Source: Chaetoceros tenuissimus (lineage: Eukaryota; Bacillariophyta; Thalassiosirophyceae; Chaetocerotales; Chaetocerotaceae). Taken from it: a DNA stretch of 64,000 bases. Under the pieces are notes generated by a model that was not told the DNA's origin, did no database searches, and saw nothing but the letters and a program-made list of their open reading frames with translations. The stretch covers positions 3,038,001 to 3,102,000 of the forward strand of contig BLLK01000069.1 in assembly GCA_021927905.1 (NCBI GenBank), written 5' to 3'. A program made the translations under genes and the position numbers. Of this stretch, positions 48,422-58,699 are shown piece by piece (within the stretch, counting starts at the first letter, position 1; every line of letters begins with the position of its first letter).

Positions 48422-49045
48422 ATGGATTTACAAAATGAGACTAACGGCGGGAGGAATAATATTTTACAACAGTTCGGATGGCATATAGTTATTCTTTTAT
48501 GTGCCATGTACTACTTGAATGAGAACTGTAAGTCAACAACACTAACCTTGCAACTATCTGTACCAATAGACTATTGATAGATCTAAATTTAAATCTTGTG
48601 TTGTATAGTTATAAAGCTTAAATACGAAAAATGGAGACAAAGCAAAAGTCTAAGCGAGGCAAAAAATCCAGAACGAGTATCAAAACTTCGCGATCACATG
48701 GCCGAAGTTCGAGAGAAACAACAAGCACTTGCTAAAGAAAAATCAGAGGAGGCGGCCAAAATTAGAAAACAGAAGCAAATTGAAAGACTCAAGGAGATGA
48801 ATGTGAAGAAAGAGAATACGACGAATGGAAGAAGGTTAGGTGGATCCAAATCGAAGCCTTCGCGAGTAACTCCTCGCTCGTCATATAATCCACTGATGCC
48901 AGGGGCTAGCTCAGGGTCATCTTATAGGTAAGCATTTTTTAAATTTCTCAATTTGGATGAATTGCCTGTGCTAATAGATCATTCTGGGCTCTGTGGAAAT
49001 AGGCCAGCTCGTCGTCAAGTGAACAGAGGTGGGTGAGGGCGTTAG
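48422..49045 (+). CDS. SELENOS: Selenoprotein S (VIMP), Sec by TGA recoding
   Basis: Three exons, 48422-48527, 48609-48927 and 49003-49045, give 155 residues if the TGA at 49034-49036 is read as selenocysteine. The protein then ends R-G-G-U-G-R before TAG; human SELENOS ends G-G-U-G. The layout fits: a single membrane helix (HIVILLCAMYYL) near residues 21-32, a charged coiled coil (ERVSKLRDHMAEVREKQQAL, EAAKIRKQKQIERLKEM), and a Gly/Ser/Pro/Arg-rich tail with SYNPLMPG and RPARRQ before the Sec. Family knowledge: SelS anchors p97/VCP at the ER for degradation of misfolded proteins. The final exon, only 43 bases, carries the Sec codon. A candidate SECIS lies 3'. Confidence 0.88.
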
Positions 49046-49068
49046 TCAATAGCTTGATAGCTATTGGC
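49045..49068 (+). other. Hairpin just after the SelS stop
   Basis: CAATAGCT (49047-49054) and AGCTATTG (49059-49066) pair perfectly around a TGAT loop, and two more flanking pairs extend the stem in RNA. It starts at the last base of the TAG. It lacks the SECIS core, so it is a separate structure of unknown role. Confidence 0.4.
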
Positions 49069-49118
49069 GCAAAAATCGAAAAACAAATTGGAAATCGGCA
49101 AATCATGATTACTAGTTC

Positions 49119-49187
49119 CACGAGAATGACATTTTAATCTTTCTCTCTATATGAATGAATAGAGATTGAATTGGAATTGACATCGTG
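49119..49187 (+). promoter_or_regulatory. Candidate SECIS element of SelS
   Basis: The segment starts 83 nt after the Sec TGA. CACGA (49119-49123) pairs with TCGTG (49183-49187). Inside, ATGAC (from 49126) faces TTGAC, giving the AUGA/UGA quartet. Then ATTTTAAT pairs with ATTGGAAT (two G-T pairs), and TCTCTAT with ATAGAGA. The apical loop ATGAATGA contains AA. The bases GAGAATGACA at the core are identical to those in the SelO candidate. The AA-to-core distance is longer than in animal SECIS forms, so a lineage-specific shape must be assumed. Confidence 0.55.
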
Positions 49188-49948
49188 TCAAAAAAATCTG
49201 GTAATTGATACACTCCCGAAAAGAATTACATTGTCTAGAAAACTATGAAAAAGGAAAACAATACATAAGTCTTTTAAGCATTCCCTTCCTCAGTATTTCA
49301 CTTTTTTTGGTAATAATTTTTAAATCGGTAATTTAGAAACGAAAAAGGTTGCTTTTATAAGAATGATAGTCCAATCGGAGATGGGAAACTGCTCAATACT
49401 GTAACAATTGAAAATCGTTGAAAGGAGAAATGGCTACATTAAGAAAAGATATCGACTGCAATCATTTCAATTAATTTGAATTTGGACCAATTGATTAAGA
49501 GTAAGTGGTTTACGAGTTGGTAGACTTGAACTTGGGAATGTCGGATAAATGCCGAGTGCGTAATAGCCTCAAAGCAAAGGTGTAATATTTACTTGAAGTA
49601 CAGAGCTCGGCGCTGACGAGGCGAAGGACTGATTCGATTCTTCTTGGATTCAGATTCTGGACATGTAGAAACCATATTATCAAGTAGGTACTTTCCCTTC
49701 CCGAATGAAGCGTACGTCATCACGTCATCACCTTCTCGTTCCTCTTCAACACATGATTTTACAGCTGGACTTGAACTTGAGGAAGGAAAATCATTATCTG
49801 CACTCTGCACAGTGTTTAAACACGATTATCACGCAGTTCCAAAACTCAAGACGTTCATACAAATGAAAATAACAAAGGCTCTTGGTTTCGTTTGGAAAAT
49901 ATTATTTTAGAATCATACTCGTACTCGTGTTAAGATTTGACTTCAGCC
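49188..49948. other. Spacer between SelS and the bZIP gene
   Basis: About 760 bp. A minus-strand frame near 49589-49810 is Ser-rich and lacks an early ATG, so it is not called. The 3' ends of both flanking genes lie here. Confidence 0.35.
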
Positions 49949-50737
49949 CTAAAATCTATTATTTGCGTGAAAAAGTAGGCTTGTAGGATCCAAAGTTGTA
50001 TTTTGGTGATTTCGTCCTTGTTGTTGCGTAGTAGTAGAAGTACGTGTCGCATCAGCAAGAATGGTCGAGAATTGGTTTGCTGTGATTCCTTTTACCCCAT
50101 TATTTTGATTAATATTTCCGACCGATAGTGCTTGTTGGTACCTTTGCTGATTAGCTAGCTGCAGAAGCAGCTCTTGTTGAAGGTCCAATTGAGATTGATG
50201 ACTTGTAGAAGAGGTTTGTTGTAATAGCTGTTGCTGTATAGCTGCCCTTGAAGAAGGTAACTCCGTGATCTTCCTATCATTGCTGAGTAAAGAAAGTAAA
50301 AAGTTCAAGTCGTTTTTCAACGAAGAATTCTCCTGTGACAACTTTTCGTTTTGTTTTTGGAGTAGAAGAACAGATTTCTCCAAATTCTCCTGTAGTTGCT
50401 TTCGTCTCTCTCTACTTCTACGAGCAGAGCGACGATTTGCTAGAATGCGGTCGAGTTTCTTTTGCTCTTGAGATCTTGGGCGTTTGGATCCGGAAGCACG
50501 CTGATCTTGATCGGAGTCTTCTGCTTCGCTGCTGGTAGAACCGTCCAAAAGTTGTTCTTTTTGGTCAAGAATATTCTTCTCTTTCATCAACAAATCATTA
50601 GTCGGTGGTTCCTCATCTTCATTCCGACTAGTGCTGGAGGATGTGATACTTGCTAAATCTTCCCGTGCAGAAGTCGTTGAGAAGGATTTATCTTGTTTGC
50701 TTTTACTTGTTTTACTTGAAGATTGTTTTTGATCCAT
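49949..50737 (-). CDS. bZIP transcription factor
   Basis: One exon of 262 residues. The basic region RILANRRSARRSRERRKQLQ (near residues 96-115) has the N-x7-R signature. It runs into a leucine zipper with heptads (LEKSVLLLQKQNEKLSQENS). The N-terminal third is Ser/Glu-rich and could be an activation or phosphorylation region; the C-terminal third is Gln-rich. No LOV domain is present, so it is not an aureochrome. Family knowledge: diatom bZIPs of this size bind TGACGT-type sites, including CO2/cAMP-responsive ones; such sites occur at three places in this window. Direct regulation of them by this protein is only a guess. Confidence 0.9.
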   Translation of the reverse strand: MDQKQSSSKTSKSKQDKSFSTTSAREDLASITSSSTSRNEDEEPPTNDLLMKEKNILDQKEQLLDGSTSSEAEDSDQDQRASGSKRPRSQEQKKLDRILANRRSARRSRERRKQLQENLEKSVLLLQKQNEKLSQENSSLKNDLNFLLSLLSNDRKITELPSSRAAIQQQLLQQTSSTSHQSQLDLQQELLLQLANQQRYQQALSVGNINQNNGVKGITANQFSTILADATRTSTTTQQQGRNHQNTTLDPTSLLFHANNRF

Positions 50738-51205
50738 GGTGTATCAACAGGAAAACATGAACATAATGATAAGTTTCCTTGCTACTCTGAAAAAGTCTGG
50801 CCAACATCAGCGTAAATTACCTTGAAGTTCAAGTTCAAGTTCAAGTACTGTATTCAAATTCCTCCACTTCAATCGGAAGCAAAACTAGTACTCGTATGTA
50901 TGCATTCCCACTTTTTGTTTGTTTGAAATGCATTCCCACTTTAGGTAAGTATGTATGAGTACGTACATTCTACATTCTTGATTTTCCTTCTCAAAAAAAC
51001 TAAAAGTGATAGAGAGAGAAAGAGAAGAGAGTGAAACTGGAAAAGAGAAAACACGTCTGAGGTGCGTGGGTGTCATCACATCCAAACACATCCAGCTGAA
51101 CACATCAGAAAAGAAATAATAATAATGATGAATGCATCAAATACTTCCATTCACTTGTTTTGATTTGGACGCTTATTTCTTACCATCATAGACGCTAGAT
51201 CGAAA
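50738..51205. promoter_or_regulatory. Divergent promoter, bZIP / SecA, with GTACGTAC
   Basis: About 470 bp between head-to-head genes. GTACGTAC is at 50959-50966, about 222 bp from the bZIP start and 240 bp from the SecA start. A tandem CAAGTT run is near 50824-50843. Confidence 0.4.
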
Positions 51206-54200
51206 ATGACCAGGTATTCAATTGCTGCTTCGGCCATTGCTTTATTGGCATCTGCCTCTTCACTCTACACAATCCATGGATTTTCTTTTCATCAGGTCTC
51301 TCATGGATCCAATACTCATAAAACTGATGGAGCATTAGTCAAAAATGCGTTTGGAATTCAAAAATCTAACAATTATGGTGCTTTGAGAATGGGGGTCGTG
51401 GAAGACTTCCTTGCTGGAACTGATAGCGAAAAAAGAAAGAAAGAGAATGAAAAATATATTGCTGAGTTGCAGACCAGAGTAGAAAAAATTAATGCTATGG
51501 AACCAACAATCGAGGATCTTGGAGATGACGAGCTTCTTGCAAAAACTGAGGAATTTCGTAAGAGATTGGCTGGAGGAGAGGACATCAATGGGCCCATCTT
51601 AGAAGAAGCATTTGCAGTAGTGAGAGAAGCGGCATGGTGAGTTTCTTACGAAGATATATTTCTATATTTTCATTATGATTTTTCTATGCTAACTTTGATA
51701 CACACTGAAGGAGAGTGCTTGAAATGAGACATTATGATGTTCAATTGACTGCGGGAATGATTCTCCATGATGGAAGATTAGCAGAAATGGCAACAGGAGA
51801 AGGAAAGACGCTTGTGTCAACTCTACCTTGTTATCTAAATGCTTTGTCTGGGAAAACATCGTTTGTGATCACTGTTAATGACTACCTTGCAAGGCGTGAT
51901 ATGGAAAAAATGGGACAAGTTCATAGATTTTTGGGATTGTCTGTAGGTCTTATTCAAGCTGACATGGACGAGGAACAGAGAAAGAAAGCATATGCTTGCG
52001 ATGTTGTTTATGTAACAAATTCTGAATTGGGATTTGATTATCTTCGTGATCATCTTGCGCTTAGTCCTGCACAAACTGTATTGCCACAAAGTGGAGATGG
52101 AGGGAAAGGAGAATTTGATGGATTTTGCGTTGTGGATGAAGCCGACTCGGTTCTTATTGATGAAGCACGTACCCCATTGATTATTTCAAAGCAAGTTCCA
52201 GCACCAGCAAGTAAATACAAGGCTGCAGAGACCCTTGCCCAAGCATTGAAGCCAAAGGTTCATTATGATGTCGATCTAAAAAACAAGAATGTTATTTTGA
52301 ATGAAAAGGGATATCGTGACTGCGAAAATGCTTTGGGAATTCAGACTTTATTCGAAGTTCCAGAAGATGGATCTGGTGCATGGGCACCAATCATCATGAA
52401 TGCTGTGAAGGCAAAAGAATTATTTTCAAAAGATGTTGAATATACCGTTCTTGAGGAGAATGGAGAGAAAGTTGGTGTTGGCATTATTGATGCATTCACT
52501 GGTCGTGTTTTAGACGGAAGACGTTGGAGTGATGGACTTCACCAGAGTATTGAAGCCAAGGAAGGTATTGAAGTTAGTGAAATGAGTAAAGTCATCGCAA
52601 AGGTAACTTATCAGGTACGTGAATTCATTCTGACATAGATATCTTATTTCCTTGAGAATTGAGCTGATGATTTCCGCAATACTTTTCAGTCTCTTTTCAG
52701 ACAGTTCAGTAGACTTTCTGGAATGACAGGAACTGCTATGGCAGATGCAACTGAACTTGAATTAACATATGATTTGAAGGTGACTCCAGTCCCTACAGCG
52801 CTACCTGTTGCAAGACGTGATTATCCAGATGTAGCATTTAAAACAAGAAAAGCTGCAGATGATGCATTAGTTAAGGAAATCATTAATGTTGGTGGTGGAC
52901 AACCAGATGGTCGTCCTTGTCTCATTGGTACTACTTCTGTAGCTCAAAGTGAACAAATTGTTGCCACTTTGGCTGAAAAAGGAATAAAAGCAGAACTTTT
53001 AAATGCATCCCCAAAGAATGCTCCTCGTGAGTCTGAAATTGTTGCACAAGCTGGACGTGCCGGAGTGGTTACTGTGGCGACAAACATGGCTGGACGTGGA
53101 ACTGATATCCTTCTAGGTGGGTGCCCAACTACAATGGCTCGTATCAAAACAAGATCTATCCTTGTACAACAAGCTGTAATCAGTGCAGAGGAAGCTGCAT
53201 CTCTTCCACCAACTCCAGAGGAAGACTATTTCCCATGTCCTCTTGACGAGGATACATCCTTTGCTTTGAAGAATGCCGCATCTTCAATTAAGAAAGCTGT
53301 TGGAACTGGTCTCACAGCAATCGGTCTAGATGAACTTCTAACCGTTGCAACAGATACAACTGAAGGCCCAGAAGACCCTGAACATATTATTCTGCTTAGA
53401 GATGCAGCTGAAGCGGTGAAAGAACTGTACAAAGAAGTACTTAGCGAAGAAAAAGAAGCTGTGAAAGACAGAGGTGGGCTCTATGTAATGGGTACAAATC
53501 GTCACGAAAGCAGTCGTATTGATCAGCAGCTTCGAGGAAGAGCTGGTCGGCAAGGAGATCCTGGAACTTCACGCTTTTTCCTATCATTTGAAGATGATAT
53601 GTTTGTTATTTTTGGCGGTGATAGTTTGCAAAATATTCTCAAAACTTTTAGAGTCTCAGATGACATGCCAGTTGAGGCACCGCAAGTATCAGAGGCCTTG
53701 GATAAAGTGCAGGGAGCAGTCGAAGAGAAGTATCGCGAAATTCGCGAGCAAATTTTACAGTTTGATGATGTATTGAACAATCAGCGCAGACTTATTTACG
53801 CTCGTAGGCAAAAGACTTTGTTCAGTTCCCTAGAACAGACTTTGCAAATGTTCAGAGAATTTAATGAACAAACAGTTTCGGACATTGTAAAGGCTCAAAC
53901 TTCAGAAGAAGGAGATGTGAACTATGACAAGGTACAAGAAAAGATCAGTCAATTTTTCCCAACAGCAGCTCAATTCATTACCAAGGAAGATATTGCGGGT
54001 CAAGACGAAGAGGGTACTACAAACTTTATCTCTGTTGCAGTAGACGAAATCTTTACAAAGAAGGTAGAAGATCTCGATGAAAAAGCAAAAGCAGAGGGAA
54101 GACCTCCTATGTCATTGGCTCGATCAGCAAATTATATCAACCTTGTTACAGTCGACAACGCTTGGAGCGACCATCTCCAGAACATGGAAGACTTGAAGGA

Positions 54201-54333
54201 AAGTGTTATTCTACGAAAATATCAAAACCTTGATCCTGTTGCAGAATATAGGGAGGAATCATTTCGTTTATTTCAAGGTTTGGAAGACAAAATGAGATTC
54301 AATTCAGTTTACTCTCTCTGGCAAAGTCTATAA
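51206..54333 (+). CDS. secA: Nucleus-encoded plastid SecA translocase ATPase
   Basis: Three exons, 51206-51636, 51711-52614 and 52690-54333, give 992 residues. The leader ([20 protein letters not shown], then FSF) is a signal peptide with F at +1, followed by a basic/Ser-rich transit region ending near residue 70. Mature SecA begins [20 protein letters not shown]. Landmarks are Walker [45 protein letters not shown], the DEAD-box part [35 protein letters not shown], and [20 protein letters not shown]. The C-terminal zinc-binding tail of bacterial SecA is absent. Role: drives unfolded proteins through SecYEG into or across the thylakoid. In many diatoms secA is a plastid gene, so this nuclear copy is notable. 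Confidence 0.95.
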
Positions 54334-54399
54334 AAAAAGTACAAAGTACGAGTATTACGTGCATTTGTTAATAAAAAGAAATTAAATTTACCACTTTAT

Positions 54400-56352
54400 T
54401 CACCAATTTGACTTTTGATGCCGCGGATCTCTAGGTGTCATTGCTATATCGAGTGGATTTGAACCTACATTTCCTGATCTTCTATTCCTGGTGTAGTTTC
54501 CATTATTTCTTCTGTAATTATTCCTACGTCTAGGACCTGAATATTCACGTTGCTGTTGCGTGTATTGACGGTTACTTCTTCTTTTACAATTACTGCGATA
54601 ATTTCGACCAGAGTACTGATTTGGACCTTGATTCCTTCTGTTGTTTGGACTTCTCGATCGACTCCAAGCTCTCTTATTACATGAACGACCTTTGTCATTT
54701 CTTCGAGAAAAGTTACGCGGTCGCGATCTACTCCTGGACCTTGATTGAGATCTAGACCTACTTCTTGATCTAGATCTACTCCAAGAACGACTTCTATCCC
54801 AATTATGGTCTTGATTGTCTTGTTTATACGCAACATTTTCGACTCTTTTTATTTCTTGGCCAATAACTGTTCCTTCGAAAGGAAAGTGGACATTCATACT
54901 GCAATGAAAACGTTGTAGAGGAAGGTGCATGTAACGTCCTTGATAGCGTCGAACTCCCCTTCCTTTATAAACAGTTCCTCCGGGACTTATTCTGCCGTGG
55001 TTGTCTGAAAGTCTATCATTTAAGGTAGCGAGAGAGGTTTCAGCCACTTGGTCATCTTGTTTACATGGAGAAGCTGTTTTGTTGATTGAATATGTGACCT
55101 CTGTTGTGGAGAGTGTGAGAGTTTCTGCGACTTGAAAACTTTCTTTTGGCGGAGTTTCGTCTACTCCACTCGCACTACGGTGTTCGTCACTTTCAAGTAT
55201 CGAGCCTCCACAATCATCAGTGTCAACATGGACAACCTCGCTTGCTGCTTGTGATCCAAATGATCGCACAGAACCTGCCCTTGATGCTGTCCCTGTAGAA
55301 CTAGCATATGATCGCATAGATCCTGCTAATGATGTCGCAAGAGAACTTAGACCAGTACTTCCAAATCTTTCGAATAGGGGCCTTTTCAAAGGAGGTCCCA
55401 TGTCATTTAGTGTAATACTTGCCGCTGCCAGAGATCCTAACACAGCTCCTTGAACAGGAGAATTTCGAAGCAGGGGTGATTGCAGCACATTTTTATTCAC
55501 TGGATACGAATGATATATACTTTGTGTCCACGTTGTTGATGTCTCAGAAACAAATTCGACCCCACGTTCATGTTTCTTCTTTGCTTGCTTTTCACCTGAC
55601 AACGAATTTTGCGTGAATTGACCAGTGTTTCCACTGTGAGCAGTACCTACACTTGCCATATCAATATCTTCTACTACACTGCCACTACATACTGTTGCTT
55701 GGTCGCTCTTCACAGATGCTGCATAGGTCATACCGTTTGGAAAAGTAGTAATCATGACTTTACCTGCAGATTGATCTTCACCATCAGCCACACTCGATTT
55801 TGTCTCACTTTTCTCACTGAGTCCTCCAACAGAATTACACCCTCCTCCAATAGAACCACTGCCACCACCTCCTACACTTGGATAATTTTTTTCTTTTATC
55901 GAACCTGTCGATCCAAGTGATCTCAACGATCTACTTGCAGATATGCCATATTCAATTGAAGACACAGATCTAACTTCGTCTGGAACTGATCCATGTCCTA
56001 TTGACTCTGGAGGATGCACAATTATTGACTCGAGATCTTCTTGTGTGGGAAAGGATGCAGTATCTGAAAAACTATCAGAAGAATCATCTTCTGCATCATC
56101 TTGATTGCTATCATAAGAGTCTTGTGAGTTTTCATAGTAGTTACCATGATAGTTATAGTCACCACTGTAATTGTTAGTGCTTGTATCTGCAATCCTCTCA
56201 TTTTGCGCGTTACTTTTATCTACATTTCTATTGATTGATGATCTTTCTGTTTCTGATTTAAACACAGCACGATCCTCGTTCTCGACTGAATCACGTCTAG
56301 ACGGACTCATCCGATCCTCTTCATTTTCGTCGTCCACATTTGTAGATCCCAT
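54400..56352 (-). CDS. RS-rich, low-complexity nuclear-type protein, unknown
   Basis: One exon of 650 residues. The N-terminal half is acidic and Ser/Asn-rich (NYSGDYNYHGNYYENSQDSY, DDAEDDSSDSFSD) with Gly-rich tracts. From about residue 520 it becomes an RS domain (DRSRSWSRSRSRSRSRSQSR) followed by Arg/Asn/Tyr-rich repeats (GNYTRNRRSGN). No RRM is visible. A short conserved-looking block, YKGRGVRRYQGRYMHLPLQR, precedes the RS domain. Inference: an RNA-binding or splicing-associated protein, since RS domains guide such roles. It is convergent with SecA, 66 bp apart. Confidence 0.75.
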   Translation of the reverse strand: MGSTNVDDENEEDRMSPSRRDSVENEDRAVFKSETERSSINRNVDKSNAQNERIADTSTNNYSGDYNYHGNYYENSQDSYDSNQDDAEDDSSDSFSDTASFPTQEDLESIIVHPPESIGHGSVPDEVRSVSSIEYGISASRSLRSLGSTGSIKEKNYPSVGGGGSGSIGGGCNSVGGLSEKSETKSSVADGEDQSAGKVMITTFPNGMTYAASVKSDQATVCSGSVVEDIDMASVGTAHSGNTGQFTQNSLSGEKQAKKKHERGVEFVSETSTTWTQSIYHSYPVNKNVLQSPLLRNSPVQGAVLGSLAAASITLNDMGPPLKRPLFERFGSTGLSSLATSLAGSMRSYASSTGTASRAGSVRSFGSQAASEVVHVDTDDCGGSILESDEHRSASGVDETPPKESFQVAETLTLSTTEVTYSINKTASPCKQDDQVAETSLATLNDRLSDNHGRISPGGTVYKGRGVRRYQGRYMHLPLQRFHCSMNVHFPFEGTVIGQEIKRVENVAYKQDNQDHNWDRSRSWSRSRSRSRSRSQSRSRSRSRPRNFSRRNDKGRSCNKRAWSRSRSPNNRRNQGPNQYSGRNYRSNCKRRSNRQYTQQQREYSGPRRRNNYRRNNGNYTRNRRSGNVGSNPLDIAMTPRDPRHQKSNW

Positions 56353-56713
56353 GACATCAGTTTTCTTATTGATACTAGAAACTGTTTTTATTTCTTATTT
56401 CTTACGTATTTCAAACACTTGTTGTGTGAAAGAACGCCAGTAAGTTTTACAATACGAAACATAACAGTGCCGGATGTCTTACAATGACTCCTCAAAAATC
56501 ATTGAAACGAAACAGAAAAGAAAGGGAAGGGAAGAAAATGAGAAAACGCTAACTTCTTTTGTACGTACATACAATACTGAAATTTAAATTAACAGTGAAG
56601 ATACCAATGCGTCTGCTCAAATCAAAGGTTAGATCTCAAGAAGATACACAGCATAAAACATACCAAAAACATAAATTGAATATTGAACTCAACAATAGTC
56701 CTCTCTGCTCAGC
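56353..56713. promoter_or_regulatory. Divergent promoter with GTACGTAC
   Basis: About 360 bp between the RS-rich gene and the plastid orphan. GTACGTAC is at 56561-56568, about 146 bp before the plus-strand ATG and 209 bp from the minus-strand one. Confidence 0.4.
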
Positions 56714-57916
56714 ATGGTAATATTCTCAGCATTAATTTCCGTTGTGACACTTCATCATGTGTCTGCATTTACATCATTGCAAAATTCGCAGATCAGAAGG
56801 AACGCTTTCAGAAGTGGACCTCTGTACGCAGAAAAGAAATACCCTGTCGTTGTCGTTGGAACTCCAAGTGAGGCACTGGCAGCATCAATGGCCCTCTGTA
56901 CAAGAGAAGTGTTGAATGGGCTGGAAAAAGATGATCGTCCTCCAGTTCCACCTCCACAACTCGTGGCACTTTTGCAGCAGCCACATAGACACCAAATTGC
57001 AATGTCAGAAGAAATTGATTCTCTGTTACAAAACAGTCTTTTATTTGGACAGTATCAAGGGACATCACCAATTACTGTTCAAAACTTGATGGAAGCATTT
57101 AATGGTGTAGAAAATTTCTTGTCTTGTATTTACGATCGCAGCGAAGATTATGGAAATCCTATCCTACATACTGCAACTGAAAGTAGAGCAGATAAGTTAT
57201 CCATCTTAGCCAATGAGTCTGTTCGCAACTCGGTTTCATATTTTGGCCTCAATTTGTATTCAAACTTGGTTCAATCCGGAGAAGGAAAATTTTCACTTCC
57301 TAAGGAGGAAGCAAGTGATCTTGGGACAAGATTACAAACATTTCTTGATGCTGGAAGTATGGATTCAGTTGCAATATCCATGGATCTTCCTACACATTTG
57401 GCAATGTTACAAGCGAATCGCCTTCCCAAGTCTAGAGGAGTTCTCGGATCGACCGATGTGTTTGCTATACGTGATGATATTCAGGAAGGGAGAAATGTCG
57501 ACGATGGTAGTTCCATGACTATAGAATATAATTACGACTACGAGAATCCAATGGGAGGATCCGATCCACTTCTATGCCCATCGTATGGAAATTGCGTTGT
57601 AGCTCCAAACACTATTAACCATCCAGTAGTGCAATTTGAAGCAAACAGTGCCCATGCAGCAGCATATACTGCCATGCGTGGATATGGAATGAACCCAATC
57701 TCTAGTCTATGTGTAGCATCAAGCGTGAAAGCAATTTTTAAAGAAATGGGGAGTTTTGAAAGCGTAGAGACAGGGTCTCCAGCAAGATTTACACCTCCAC
57801 CATACAATTGGGATGTGATAGATCGCATTACTGAATATTGCTGTCAAAGTAGGCAAAACGTAGTCAAAGAAGAAGGAGCTTCAAGAAAAAAGTACCGTGA
57901 ATTTGGTTACAAATAA
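56714..57916 (+). CDS. Plastid-targeted orphan protein
   Basis: One exon of 400 residues. The leader MVIFSALISVVTLHHVSAF has the VSA|F plastid-import site, and the transit region ends near LYAEKKYP. The mature start YPVVVVGTPSEALAASMAL looks like a Rossmann strand-turn-helix but lacks a full glycine motif. Other marks are a proline run (RPPVPPPQ), a Cys-containing block (DPLLCPSYGNCVVAPNTINH), AHAAAYTAMRGYGMNPISS, and a basic C-terminus (GASRKKYREFGYK). No known family is recognised. The coding pattern and leader make the gene itself secure. Confidence 0.75.
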   Translation: MVIFSALISVVTLHHVSAFTSLQNSQIRRNAFRSGPLYAEKKYPVVVVGTPSEALAASMALCTREVLNGLEKDDRPPVPPPQLVALLQQPHRHQIAMSEEIDSLLQNSLLFGQYQGTSPITVQNLMEAFNGVENFLSCIYDRSEDYGNPILHTATESRADKLSILANESVRNSVSYFGLNLYSNLVQSGEGKFSLPKEEASDLGTRLQTFLDAGSMDSVAISMDLPTHLAMLQANRLPKSRGVLGSTDVFAIRDDIQEGRNVDDGSSMTIEYNYDYENPMGGSDPLLCPSYGNCVVAPNTINHPVVQFEANSAHAAAYTAMRGYGMNPISSLCVASSVKAIFKEMGSFESVETGSPARFTPPPYNWDVIDRITEYCCQSRQNVVKEEGASRKKYREFGYK

Positions 57917-58699
57917 AATATAGGAGATTGCTAAATTTAGAAATACTTAGAAGAAATGGAAGTCCACATAATGAACTTCATCAAAAATGAAAAAAAATGC
58001 CGATACCTACATAACGAAAGCTACTATTATTTTTGACTAAGTTCGTCCAAACAAAAAGCCTATCAGACAAGTGTCAAAACATGCCAGTACAGTTGGGAGT
58101 TGGTCAGCTCCGAGACTTCATTGTGAAATGACCGGCGTAGCGGGTAGCCGATCAAATCGCGAGCATCATCTCTTTTCTTGTCTAAGTTCGAGTAAAGTGA
58201 AGTAAGGCTATGTAAGTAGGACGCCCGGCAGGATCCTCAAAAATTCCAAAATCAGGCCGGGTGAGGCCGGGTATGGGGCCGCTGTCAATTGGAGTATAAT
58301 AGCTGTCATTGACACAGGACTGAGCATTGCAATGTCATTGACACGGGACTGAACATTACAATGACAATAGCAGTCTACCAAAATGGGTGGCTGTGAGTGG
58401 ATTTTATCCATGTATTCTCATCCAATCTACGTACTATGTAAGATAGTCTATTTAACAGTCTTACTCTAGTTGAATCGAAAAAAGAGACTGTATAAAATCA
58501 TCTCTCTATTCAACATATGCATAAATTTAACAACTTTCCACAATTCAAAACAATACTTTTCAGCTAGGAAGATCAGCACTGACATCTAAATTGGAAAAGA
58601 TATTGGTTCAAGTTATTGAGTCGCAACGTCGCAACTTTCCAAATAATATTCAATCGACTTAATTTGTACTCTCAAAAATCAAAGATACATTATACTACA
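57917..58699. other. Spacer upstream of the ArfGAP gene
   Basis: About 780 bp with no gene. It contains a GC-rich patch (58222-58282, two copies of AGGCCGGGT) and a 29-bp tandem repeat, listed separately. Confidence 0.45.
58304..58361. repeat. 29-bp tandem repeat, two copies
   Basis: Copies at 58304-58332 and 58333-58361 differ at only three bases. Each starts TGTCATTGACAC and ends CATT(G/A)CAA. A partial unit (TGACAAT) follows. They sit about 340-400 bp before the ArfGAP start and next to a GC-rich patch. They could be paired regulatory sites or a minisatellite. Confidence 0.7.

Noticed and set aside
49045-49068. The perfect hairpin after SelS as its SECIS or as a histone-type 3' stem-loop
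   Set aside because: It lacks the AUGA/GA core, and the loop and flanks do not match the histone consensus.
49589-49810. 73-residue Ser-rich frame on the minus strand
   Set aside because: No ATG until residue 31 and no recognisable domain.
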